From Phenylobacterium sp. (lineage in GTDB: Bacteria > Pseudomonadota > Alphaproteobacteria > Caulobacterales > Caulobacteraceae), in the NCBI RefSeq assembly GCF_004297125.1, contig NZ_SCVD01000024.1, positions 186,001-250,000 of the forward strand: a stretch of 64,000 nt of DNA, read 5' to 3'. Position numbers and translations under genes: made by a program. Shown piece after piece: positions 15,857-24,140 of this stretch (its first letter is position 1; the number at the start of each line of letters is the position of its first letter). The notes under the pieces were generated by a model. The model ran no database searches and was not told the DNA's origin. It saw only the letters and a program-made list of their open reading frames with translations.

Positions 15857-16782
15857 GCCAAGCGCTCGCCCAGCGCATCGAGGCCGAATTGGCCGCGCCG
15901 GCGCCTGAGGCGGTGGTCGCTCTGGCCCAGGCCCTGGCCGACCCTGCCCGCGACGCCGCGATCCTCTACTACGGCTCGACGCTGAGGACGGGCGACCTCT
16001 CCGGCATCCTGGACTTCTATCGCCTGACCCGCCGGCCGCACCGGGGGGGCTTGCACGGCCTGGTCGAGCGGGTGCTGTGGCCCGAGGTCAGCTACCACGA
16101 AGTCGCCGTCGGCGGGCGCGTCCTGCGGGCCAAGGTGGCGACCCTGCCCCTGGCCGTGTTCCGCAGGGCCGCGGAGGGCCGCACGCTGGACACCACGATC
16201 TGGGCCCGGTTCGTGCAGCCTTGCCAGCGGGTGTGGACGGCCGACCCGGAAGCCGCCGCCGCGACGGCGCGGGCCGTGGCCGCCGCCGTGGTCACGGCCG
16301 CCCGCTACGCCGCCGCCCTGGGCCCGGAGGAGGGCCCGGCGGACGCCTATTGGCTGGCGCTGTTCCGCAAGACCTACGCCGCCGAGTTCCGGGTGGAGAG
16401 CACCGACCGCGCCGACACCGTGATGGCGTCGGGCGGCGACCGCTACGCCGAGATCCTGCCCCTGGCCTGGCGCGAGGGCGGGGTGGTGTTCGGGGGCGAG
16501 GCGGCGAGCCTGCGACCCGCGAAACGGGGGCTGCCCGGCTGGACCTGGCCCAACCTGGCGGGCAAGCCGCTCAACGTGGCGCGGATCCTCAAGGCGGCCT
16601 TCACCTTCGACGGCGCGGCGCGCTACGCGGCCTACAAGGTCGAGCGGCACACCGGGATCGAGATCGCGGTCACACCCTTCCGCGAGCGCCACCCGTTCCT
16701 GGCGGCGCCCGGGGCGTGGATCGAGCTACGCAAGCGTCAGGCGGAGGCGCGGCGGGCCAGTTTGAGCAGCCCGAACTCCTGA
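15853..16782 (+). CDS. cpgA: Tam41-like putative cytidylyltransferase (CpgA homologue)
   Basis: A 309-residue protein normally called hypothetical. Residues 37-57 (AILYYGST through ILDFYRL) fit the nucleotidyltransferase pattern hGS-x(11)-DhY, and the later stretch from VLRAKVATLPLAVF through EGRTLDTTIWARFVQP resembles the 'KYGVV..DL..W..LY.AGR..KP' segment of mitochondrial Tam41, a CDP-diacylglycerol synthase. I therefore infer that it activates ceramide-1-phosphate (from the kinase next door) to CDP-ceramide for the CDP-alcohol transferase upstream. Position matches Caulobacter cpgA (CCNA_01219). The last 46 bases overlap the convergent spt gene. Confidence 0.72.
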   Translation: MSQALAQRIEAELAAPAPEAVVALAQALADPARDAAILYYGSTLRTGDLSGILDFYRLTRRPHRGGLHGLVERVLWPEVSYHEVAVGGRVLRAKVATLPLAVFRRAAEGRTLDTTIWARFVQPCQRVWTADPEAAAATARAVAAAVVTAARYAAALGPEEGPADAYWLALFRKTYAAEFRVESTDRADTVMASGGDRYAEILPLAWREGGVVFGGEAASLRPAKRGLPGWTWPNLAGKPLNVARILKAAFTFDGAARYAAYKVERHTGIEIAVTPFRERHPFLAAPGAWIELRKRQAEARRASLSSPNS

Positions 16783-17951
16783 CCGAGTTGCTCGAACACG
16801 GCGAGGACCTGGTCGATCTGTTCCGGCGTGTGGGCCGCGCTGACGCTGGAGCGCAGCAGCGACTTGTTCTCAGGGGTGGCCGGGGGGATCGCGAGGTTGA
16901 GGTAGACGCCGTTCTGCAGCAGGGCGTTCCACATGGTCACGGCCATGGCCTGGTCCGGCATCACCACGGCGGTGATCGGACTGGCGTGCGGGCCGACGAC
17001 GTAGCCCATGTTCCGCAGGCCGTCATAGAGGCGGTCGGCGTTGGCGGCGAGCCGGGTGCGCAGGCCCTTGTCCTCTTCCAGCCGCTTCAGCGCCGTGAGC
17101 GTCGAGGCGATCACCGCCGGCGGCAGCGAGGCGGTGAACATGTACGGCCGGCTGACGATGCGCAGCAGGTCGAAATTGTCCTCGTTCGAGACGAGGAACC
17201 CGCCCACCGCGCCAAGGCTCTTGGAGAAGGTGCCGACGATGAAGTCGACGTCGTCCTCGACGCCGGCGGCTTCGGCGAGGCCGCGGCCCTTTTCGCCCAG
17301 GACCCCCATGGAGTGGGCCTCGTCCACCAGAAGGTAGGCGCCCATTTCCTTCTTGATCGCGACCATCTCCTTGAGCGGCGCGACGTCGCCGATCATGGAA
17401 TAGATGCCCTCGACGACGATCAGGCTGCCCTTGGCGTCGTCGCCCATGCGGCGCAGGCGCTTGGCCAGGTCTTCGGGGTCGTTGTGACGGAAGCGGATGA
17501 CTTCGGCGCCCGAGAGCTTGGCGGCGTCATAGATCGACGCGTGGCTGTCCGCGTCCAGGATCAGGTGATCGCCGCGTCCCACCAGGCCGGAGATGCCCCC
17601 CAGGTTCGCCTGATAGCCGGTCGTGAAGACCATGGCGTGCTTGCGGCCGTAGAACTTGGCCAGCGCCGTCTCGAGCGCGGTGTGGCCCGCGAAGGTGCCG
17701 TTCGCGAAGCGCGAGCCTGTCGTGCCGGTGCCCCATTGGCGCACGGCCTCCGCCGAAGCCTCGATACAGGCCGGGTCGAAGGTCAGGCCCAGGTAGTTGT
17801 TCGTGCCAAGCAAGATGACTTGCTTGCCGTCGAGCATGCCCTCGGTGGGGGACAGGACCGCATCGAATCGAACGGCGGACGGATCGGCGCCCGCCGCGCG
17901 GATGCCATCCAACGGGGCGCGATAGCCCAGGTGCTTGTCGAGCAGCGACAT
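16737..17951 (-). CDS. spt: Serine palmitoyltransferase
   Basis: A 404-residue alpha-oxoamine synthase. PLP residues are in place: the lysine in GTFSKSLGAVGG (Lys244), DADSHAS (His138 stacking on the cofactor) and LLVDEAHSMG (Asp210). The family includes glycine C-acetyltransferase and 8-amino-7-oxononanoate synthase; the adjacent dedicated acyl carrier protein and ceramide genes identify it as serine palmitoyltransferase, the first committed step (serine + acyl-ACP to 3-ketosphinganine). It is soluble, with no membrane anchor, as in other bacterial enzymes. It follows the ACP gene by two bases. Confidence 0.9.
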   Translation of the reverse strand: MSLLDKHLGYRAPLDGIRAAGADPSAVRFDAVLSPTEGMLDGKQVILLGTNNYLGLTFDPACIEASAEAVRQWGTGTTGSRFANGTFAGHTALETALAKFYGRKHAMVFTTGYQANLGGISGLVGRGDHLILDADSHASIYDAAKLSGAEVIRFRHNDPEDLAKRLRRMGDDAKGSLIVVEGIYSMIGDVAPLKEMVAIKKEMGAYLLVDEAHSMGVLGEKGRGLAEAAGVEDDVDFIVGTFSKSLGAVGGFLVSNEDNFDLLRIVSRPYMFTASLPPAVIASTLTALKRLEEDKGLRTRLAANADRLYDGLRNMGYVVGPHASPITAVVMPDQAMAVTMWNALLQNGVYLNLAIPPATPENKSLLRSSVSAAHTPEQIDQVLAVFEQLGQEFGLLKLARRASA

Positions 17952-17953
17952 CC

Positions 17954-18208
17954 TTAAGCCTTCACCCGCAGCTTGTTGATCAGATCGGAGAGGTCGCCGA
18001 CCGTTTGTACCGTCGCCAGACGGTCTAGGGGAATCGAGAGGTCGAAACGATCCTCAAGCTCCATGACGATGTTCATCAGCGCAAGTGAATCCACAGCCAG
18101 ATCACGGGCAATGTCGGTGTCCGGGGTGACCTGAACGCTACGGCCCAGGACCGTCTCCGCCGCTCGCGCGACTTCACGGACGGTCAAATCCGTCGCCAGT
18201 TCCACCAT
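17954..18208 (-). CDS. acpR: Acyl carrier protein for sphingolipid synthesis
   Basis: An 84-residue ACP: four-helix layout with the phosphopantetheine site DSLALM at residues 40-45 (Ser41) and an acidic helix II (NIVMELEDRFDLSIP). It lies two bases upstream of spt in the same direction, so it most likely carries the fatty acyl chain used by serine palmitoyltransferase, loaded by the acyl-activating enzyme at 19.3-21.0 kb. I chose ATG 18208 over an in-frame ATG at 18223, because a GGGGGCT stretch overlapping that codon can serve as its ribosome site. Confidence 0.88.
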   Translation of the reverse strand: MVELATDLTVREVARAAETVLGRSVQVTPDTDIARDLAVDSLALMNIVMELEDRFDLSIPLDRLATVQTVGDLSDLINKLRVKA

Positions 18209-18314
18209 GCGCGAGCCCCCCATCGGCTCTCATACTCTTAACGCCAAACGCGTACCTAAGCCTGTCCGGCCGGTTTTTCCACCCGTGCGTCGATGGCGGG
18301 TCACAAAACCGCAT

Positions 18315-19265
18315 CTAATGTTTCATCCATGCCGCACTGCGGTACCAGGCCACGGTCGCCGAAAAACCGGCATCGAGGTCGTAGATCGGGGCCGGTATTT
18401 CCCCTGGAAGCTCCTCCGGCGCAACCGCCCAGTTCGAATGCAGCAGCTCGCGGGCCTTCGCCGAGGTCAGCATCGGGGTCTGACCCAGCAGCAATGTGAA
18501 ATCATTTGTGATTCCGATGGCGTGGATCAGGGCCGCCGGGACGGCCGCGAACCGCGGCGTGCGGTCGCAGGCGCGGGCGGCGGCGGACATCAGTTCACGC
18601 CACGTGTAGCCGTCCGTCCGGGCGTCGCAGAGCACGATGGGGCGGCTCGACGGCCGCGCTGCAGCAAGCGCCGCGGCCTGCCGGGCGGCGTCCTCCACGT
18701 GGATCATCGCCACGCGGCCGGTTTCGCTCAGGACCGGCAGGATGGGGCTGGTGGCGGCAGCCTGGAACACCGGCAACAGCTCCGGATCGCCGGGGCCGTA
18801 GATCGCGCACGGCCGCGCGATGGTCAGCCGATCGCCCAGCACCTCGGCCATCGCCCGTTCGCCGGCGTGCTTGCTGGCGCTGTAGTGCGAGAGATGTGGC
18901 TCCCGCGCGGAGAGGCTGGAGACCAGCAGCACATGGGGCGCTCTGGCCGCGGCCAGGGCCACGCGCCGCGCGCCGGTGACGTTGACGACGTCGAACGCCA
19001 CGCGGCTGCGGGCCTTCACCAGGCCGGCGCAGTGGATCACCACGTCCGCGCCGTCGCAGAGCCGGGCCAGGGCGGCCTCGTCGCCCAGGTCGCCGATCAC
19101 CACCTCCGGGGTCACCTCGCGCCAGAGCGGGTCGATCGGATCGCGCCGGGACAGCACCCGCACGCGCCAGCCGTCGACGGCCAGGGCACGGACGATCTGG
19201 CGGCCGAGGAAGCCGGTGGCCCCGGTGACCGCCGCGAGCCGGCCCAGGCCGACCTTGGCGCTCAG
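18315..19265 (-). CDS. cerR: Ceramide reductase (NAD(P)-dependent epimerase/dehydratase family)
   Basis: About 316 residues with an extended short-chain dehydrogenase fold: nucleotide loop TGATGFLG (14-21), IGDLGDEAAL, the YSASK catalytic Tyr-Lys pair near residue 130, and ARPCAIYGPGD. In Caulobacter the equivalent (CCNA_01222) reduces the 3-keto group of oxidised ceramide, as recalled from the literature. No ATG, GTG or TTG precedes the Rossmann strand closely; the best start is CTG 19265, which overlaps the upstream TGA and sits behind a perfect AGGAGGAG ribosome site. If CTG is wrong, the N-terminus is uncertain. Confidence 0.82.
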   Translation of the reverse strand: MSAKVGLGRLAAVTGATGFLGRQIVRALAVDGWRVRVLSRRDPIDPLWREVTPEVVIGDLGDEAALARLCDGADVVIHCAGLVKARSRVAFDVVNVTGARRVALAAARAPHVLLVSSLSAREPHLSHYSASKHAGERAMAEVLGDRLTIARPCAIYGPGDPELLPVFQAAATSPILPVLSETGRVAMIHVEDAARQAAALAAARPSSRPIVLCDARTDGYTWRELMSAAARACDRTPRFAAVPAALIHAIGITNDFTLLLGQTPMLTSAKARELLHSNWAVAPEELPGEIPAPIYDLDAGFSATVAWYRSAAWMKH

Positions 19266-20971
19266 GCCGGCTCCTCCTGCTTGAAGGCGCCGGCCAGGAA
19301 GAGGGCGCGGGCCTTGGAGCGGCTGAGCTTGCCGGACGAGGTCTGGGGCAGGGTGTTGTGTCCCACCAGCTCGACCCGGGCCTCCACGCCGTGGCGAGCG
19401 CGCAGGAGGGCGGCGACGTCGTCGATCAGGGTCTGGCGGGCGTCGGCGTCGCTGGTGCGGGTCTGCACCAGCACCACGAGCTGCTCGCCAGCGTCCTGGT
19501 CGATGGAGAAGGCGGCCACGTCGCCACTGCGCAGGCGATCGACCTCGGACTCGGCGGTCCATTCCAGGTCCTGCGGCCACACGTTGCGGCCGTTCAGCAG
19601 GATCAGGTCCTTGGCGCGGCCGGTGGGGACGATGTGGCCCTCGGCCAGATAGCCCAGGTCGCCGGTGTCCAGCCAGCCGTCGCGCGACAGCACGGCGGCG
19701 GTGGCCTGTGGGTCGCCGTAGTACTCGCGCATCAGGCTGGGGCCGCGGGCGAAGAGCCGTCCCACCCGGCGTTCGGGCAGGGGCTTGCCGTCCTCGTCGC
19801 GGACCTCGAGCTCATGGCCCTCGAAGATCCGGCCGCAGCGGACGAAGGCGCGCGAGCGCACGCCGGAGCCCGGCGTCACGGCGCCGTCCTTCTCCATGCG
19901 ATCCACGTCGACCGTGTCGAAGATCAGGCCCTGGCCCAGCGGCGACATCGACAGGCCAAGGGTCGCCTCGGCCATGCCATAGCTGGCCACGAAGGCGGTG
20001 GGCTTGAAGCCCGCGGCGGCATAGCGCTCGCCGAAGGCGGTGAGGGGGCCCGGGCGGACCATGTCGCCGCCGCAGCCGGCGATGCGCCACCGCGACAGGT
20101 CCAGGCCCTCACGCGTGCCGTCGCCGCGCTTGGCGCAGAGTTCGTAGCCGAAGCTGGGGCTGTACGAGATCGTGCCGCCATTCTTCGACATCAGGTCCAG
20201 CCACAGCAGCGGTCGCCGCACGAAGGCGCCGGTGGGCATCAGGTCGATCGACATCTGCGCCGACAGCGGCATCAGCAGGAACCCGACCAGGCCCATGTCG
20301 TGGTAGAGCGGCAGCCACGAGATCGCGCGGTCCTCGGCCGTCACCTGCAGGCCGCCCCGGGTGGACGCCAGGGCGTTGGCCATCAGCGCGCGGTGCGTGC
20401 AGAGCACGCCGGTGGGATTGCGCGTGCTGCCCGACGAGAACTGCACATAGCTGGGATCGTCCGGGGTCGGGGCAGGCAGGTCGATGGCATCGGCCTGCGG
20501 AAGGTCGGAGACCCGCATGGCGATCCTGGTTCCGGCGGTGTTCGCGGCGTCCTGCAGCCAGGGCAGCAGGCTCTCGGGGCCGAACACGGCGGCGGCGCTG
20601 GCGGAGGCCAGCATGCGGCCGATCTGCTCCACATAAGCGTCCCGTCCGCCCAGCGGCGCGGGCAAGGGCAGCGGCGCGGGGGTCACCCGGGCGTACTGGC
20701 AGGCGAAGAAGGCCACCACGAAGTCGGCGTCGGTCTCGGCGACCAGGCCCACGCGGTCGTGGGGCTTCAGGCCGGCGGCGAGGAAGCGGGCGGCCATGGC
20801 GCGGGCGCGCTCGCGCAGCTCGCCGTACCGGATGGCTTCGATCAGTTCGCCGCGCAGGCCATAGAGGTTGATGCCGGTCGGGCCCTTGGCGGCGAAGTCG
20901 AGCGCCTCGGTCAGGGTCGCGAAGCCGTCCCGGTGGAAGGGACGGTCCGGAGCGGTAGGGGTAGCAGTCAA
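19262..20971 (-). CDS. Acyl-ACP/acyl-CoA synthetase of the sphingolipid locus
   Basis: A 569-residue ANL-superfamily enzyme. It shows the FAAL/FadD-type P-loop (YVQFSSGSTRNPTGV), SYGMAEATLGLSMS, GWLDTGDLGYL, GRAKDLILLNGRNVWPQDLE and the C-terminal lysine loop TSSGKLSRSKAR. It resembles fatty acyl-AMP ligases that load carrier proteins, so charging the ACP at 17954-18208 is its probable task; Caulobacter has the same enzyme at this place. Translation likely starts at TTG 20971, overlapping the flippase TGA (TTGA). Longer in-frame extensions run through the flippase gene and are not credible. Confidence 0.85.
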   Translation of the reverse strand: MTATPTAPDRPFHRDGFATLTEALDFAAKGPTGINLYGLRGELIEAIRYGELRERARAMAARFLAAGLKPHDRVGLVAETDADFVVAFFACQYARVTPAPLPLPAPLGGRDAYVEQIGRMLASASAAAVFGPESLLPWLQDAANTAGTRIAMRVSDLPQADAIDLPAPTPDDPSYVQFSSGSTRNPTGVLCTHRALMANALASTRGGLQVTAEDRAISWLPLYHDMGLVGFLLMPLSAQMSIDLMPTGAFVRRPLLWLDLMSKNGGTISYSPSFGYELCAKRGDGTREGLDLSRWRIAGCGGDMVRPGPLTAFGERYAAAGFKPTAFVASYGMAEATLGLSMSPLGQGLIFDTVDVDRMEKDGAVTPGSGVRSRAFVRCGRIFEGHELEVRDEDGKPLPERRVGRLFARGPSLMREYYGDPQATAAVLSRDGWLDTGDLGYLAEGHIVPTGRAKDLILLNGRNVWPQDLEWTAESEVDRLRSGDVAAFSIDQDAGEQLVVLVQTRTSDADARQTLIDDVAALLRARHGVEARVELVGHNTLPQTSSGKLSRSKARALFLAGAFKQEEPA

Positions 20972-22338
20972 ACGTCGCCTTTCAGACTTTCGGGCTCCGG
21001 CGGGGAGGTCACCGCAGCTCGCCGATTCCCGTTCTCTCGCAAAATGAACCACAGCATGCCCAGGGCAAGCGCGCCCGCCGCCGCAGCCAAGCCGGCGCCC
21101 GCGCCTATAAGGCCGAACTGCGTCACGAGGAAGGGCAGCATGGCCAGGAAGGCGGCGCTGACCGCCAATCTGACGCGGACCGCGGCGCCGGGCTTGCCCA
21201 GGGAAATCAACATCGGTTCCAGCGGAAGGGCGAAGACGCCGATCACGGCGGCGCCCACCTGCCAGGTCATCACCGCCGCCGCCGGCTCGAACGCCTTGCC
21301 CATCACGAGCGCGAGGACGGTGGGGCCGGCGATGGCGCTGGCGGCCAGCATCACCAGGGCGACGCCGCCGGCCAGCAGGCCGACGTTGCGGGCCAGCCGC
21401 CACATGGCGTGGTGCCGTTCCTCGGCGCGCAGCCGGGCCAGCTCGGGGTAGAGGGCGGGCGTCAGCAGCTTGGCCGGCTTGGCCAGGGCGTCGGCCACCT
21501 GCCGGCCGACGCGCCAGAAGGCGGCCTGCGACGGGCCGACCATCGCGCCGACGATCAGGGTCGCCACATGGGTGAAGGCCACATCCAGGGTGGTGGCGAG
21601 ATTGGTGTTCCAGGCAAAGCGCCAGGCGCCGGGCATCCCGGCGGTCAGCGGCCCGCGCCAGGAGAAGTCCTGCAGCAGGCCGCGCTTTTTCAGCTCCATC
21701 AGCGCCGATCCGGCCAGGTACAGCCAGCTCCCGAAGGTGGCGACCGCCGTCGCCAGCAGGAAGCCCTCCATCGAGGCTCCGAGCGCCAGGGCCACGACCC
21801 CGCCGATCACCCGGATCAGCGAGATCAGCCCCGCCTGCCAGGCCAGGACGTCGAAGCGGTCGAACAGCCGCAGGAGGCCCAGGGGCGTGGCCGAGACCAT
21901 GAAGGCGATGGAGAGCATGAACAGCGCCGCAGCCGGCGCCTCGTCCGACCCCCAGCCCAGGGCGCCCGCGAAGGCGAAGGCGCCGATCACCCCGATGGCG
22001 ATGCCCAGCAAGGTGCTGGCGAGATCCAGCAGCAGGCTGAAGCGCAGCACGTGCTGGAAGTCCTTGGCGCGCCCCTCCGCCAGCGGTCGCGCGCCGTAGT
22101 GCAGGATGGTCTGCCAGGACTGGAACTTGACCACCTCGCCCAGGAACTGGCCGAAGGCCTGGATCAGCACCAGCACGCCCAGTTCCGCCGCGCCCAGCGC
22201 CCGCGCGGCGATGGCCATGAAGGCCAGGCCCAGGACGGCGTTCACGGTGCGCCCGCCCAGCAGGAGGCCGGCGTTGGCCACCACGCGCCGCAGGATCGGC
22301 CGAACGCCGGCGATCTGTTCCGCCTGGGAAGCGCTCAT
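20968..22338 (-). CDS. Polysaccharide/lipid flippase (MVF/Wzx-like)
   Basis: A 456-residue integral membrane protein with about 12-14 hydrophobic segments and the polysaccharide-export flippase pattern (GRTVNAVLGLAFMAIAARAL near the start, SLIRVIGGVVALALGASMEG in the middle, FWRVGRQVADALAKPAKLL later). It is first in the minus-strand run flippase-synthetase-cerR, with its stop overlapping the synthetase start. The family moves lipid-linked substrates across the inner membrane, so flipping a sphingolipid or a decorated intermediate is plausible. ATG 22338 is preceded by only weak ribosome-site sequence. Confidence 0.82.
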   Translation of the reverse strand: MSASQAEQIAGVRPILRRVVANAGLLLGGRTVNAVLGLAFMAIAARALGAAELGVLVLIQAFGQFLGEVVKFQSWQTILHYGARPLAEGRAKDFQHVLRFSLLLDLASTLLGIAIGVIGAFAFAGALGWGSDEAPAAALFMLSIAFMVSATPLGLLRLFDRFDVLAWQAGLISLIRVIGGVVALALGASMEGFLLATAVATFGSWLYLAGSALMELKKRGLLQDFSWRGPLTAGMPGAWRFAWNTNLATTLDVAFTHVATLIVGAMVGPSQAAFWRVGRQVADALAKPAKLLTPALYPELARLRAEERHHAMWRLARNVGLLAGGVALVMLAASAIAGPTVLALVMGKAFEPAAAVMTWQVGAAVIGVFALPLEPMLISLGKPGAAVRVRLAVSAAFLAMLPFLVTQFGLIGAGAGLAAAAGALALGMLWFILRENGNRRAAVTSPPEPESLKGDV

Positions 22339-22552
22339 GCGCGGAATCGAACTCCTTCGCCGTCGCCCTGGACGGCGCGCCCTCAAGTACCTCCTACCAT
22401 GGGCTCACGCAAAGCTCGGCGCGACCCGGCCGCACAGGACTCGCGCCTCCGAGCGGCCGGTCCATCCGTAGGAATCGCTACGGCGCCGGCTTGTGGTCGT
22501 CGGCGCGCGCGTCATTCTAGGCGCGGCGGTTCAGGGGAATGGGGTGCGTTCG

Positions 22553-24136
22553 ATGCGGAATCTGCTCGCAAGTCTGGCGGCGATGGTCGTGGCGGCGCTC
22601 GCCCAGCCGGCCGAAGCCGAGATCCGGGCCCTGATCGTGACCGTCTCGCAGTACACGGCGCCCATTCCCTCGCTGGAGGGGCCGCCGAACGACGCCGCGG
22701 CGCTGAAGGCGGTGCTGACCGAGCAGGGCGCCCGCGACATCGTCACCATGAACGACGCACAGGCGACCCGCGCCAGCATCCGCGCCGCGCTGGAGGCGCT
22801 GGGCAAGCGGGCCAAGCCTGGCGACTGGGTGATCTTCTACTACGCCGGCCATGGCTCGCAGGCGAAGTCCCGCGACCCCGGCGAGGAGGACGGCATGGAC
22901 GAGTTCCTGCCGCTGAGTGGGTTCAAGGTGTCCAAACCCGACACCAACCAGTTCATCCTCGACAACGACCTGCATGGTTGGCTGGTCAATTTCTTCCCGA
23001 CCACCGTGAACGTGCTGCAGATCGCCGACGCCTGTCATAGCGGGACGATGAACCGGTCGCTGGCGGCCGCGACGCCGTTCAAACGCCGCTCGGCGCTGGA
23101 CAATCCGATGGCCATCGCCCTGCCGCCCAGTCCCGTCGATCCGATGGCGGTGGCGCCGGCGGGATCAAACCCGCCGAACCTCGTCTACGTGGGCGCCGCC
23201 CAGGACAACCAGTTCGCGCTGGAAGGCCCGCTGCCGCGCGGCGACTCGCCGCCGCGGGGGCTGCTGACCTACGCCCTGGAAGGGGCGCTGAAGGACCGCC
23301 GCCCGAACGGCCGGCTGGCCGCGGACGCCGACGACGACGGTCATCTGTCGCTGGCCGAACTGGCCTCCAGCCTGGAGAGCCGCACGCGGGAGCTGTCCAG
23401 CACCCAGCAGTGGTCCAGCGCCGCGGTGCCGGCGCGCAACGAGCGCAGCGTCATCTTCCAACCGCTGAAGGCGCCGCCTGCGGACGAGCGACCGATCGAG
23501 GTGAAGCCGGCCGACGAACAGGCCGCCGACCTGCTGGGCGGCAAGGGGCCCTGGGCTTCGATCCCGCGCGGCACGCCGGACCTCACCTGGAACGCCAAGG
23601 AGGGTTGGGTCACCGACAGCCGCGGCGACCGCGTGGCCGAGAATGTGACCAGCGACGCCCAGCTCACCGGCGTGATCATGAAGCGCCGCGCCGTGGGCCA
23701 GCTTGCGGCCTCGGCCAACGAGCGGCAGCTCAAGGTCGACATCGGGCCCAGGCCCAAGGGCCAGCTCTACAAGAATGGCGAGAGCGTCGACCTGGCCGTG
23801 ACCCACCGGGGCGGCGAGGCGTGGCTGACCGCCTTCAACCTTGCCGGCGACGGCACGGTGCAGATGCTCTACCCGCTGGATGGCGACGGCGACGGCCTGA
23901 TGGTCGCCGGCCAGACGCGGGTGGTGATGGCTCGCACCAAGGCCGCGCCGCCGTTCGGGGTCGACAACGTGGTCGCCATCGCCACCCCCACCGAGCCCAA
24001 GGTGCTGCGCGCAGCCCTGAAGCGCATCGACGGCAAGCGCGACGCCATGGTCGCCTCGGGGCTGGTGCGCGACGAACTGGACGCCGCCAAGGGTCGGGCG
24101 GCGATGGCGCTGGGCGAGCTCTACACCGGCCGCTAG
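22553..24136 (+). CDS. Secreted caspase-like protease (C14, with DUF4384-like C-terminus)
   Basis: A 527-residue protein: Sec signal peptide (1-22), then a peptidase C14 domain (about 24-260) with the catalytic dyad His100 in FYYAGHGS and Cys161 in IADACHSG, and a C-terminal beta-rich domain (about 380-490, GEAWLTAFNLAGDGTVQMLYP) of the DUF4384 type. The combination is common in Caulobacteraceae and cleaves after basic residues in studied relatives. ATG 22553 was preferred over the in-frame start at 22493 because it directly begins the signal peptide. It converges on a small secreted protein, stops 4 bases apart. Confidence 0.9.
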   Translation: MRNLLASLAAMVVAALAQPAEAEIRALIVTVSQYTAPIPSLEGPPNDAAALKAVLTEQGARDIVTMNDAQATRASIRAALEALGKRAKPGDWVIFYYAGHGSQAKSRDPGEEDGMDEFLPLSGFKVSKPDTNQFILDNDLHGWLVNFFPTTVNVLQIADACHSGTMNRSLAAATPFKRRSALDNPMAIALPPSPVDPMAVAPAGSNPPNLVYVGAAQDNQFALEGPLPRGDSPPRGLLTYALEGALKDRRPNGRLAADADDDGHLSLAELASSLESRTRELSSTQQWSSAAVPARNERSVIFQPLKAPPADERPIEVKPADEQAADLLGGKGPWASIPRGTPDLTWNAKEGWVTDSRGDRVAENVTSDAQLTGVIMKRRAVGQLAASANERQLKVDIGPRPKGQLYKNGESVDLAVTHRGGEAWLTAFNLAGDGTVQMLYPLDGDGDGLMVAGQTRVVMARTKAAPPFGVDNVVAIATPTEPKVLRAALKRIDGKRDAMVASGLVRDELDAAKGRAAMALGELYTGR

Positions 24137-24140
24137 GTCG

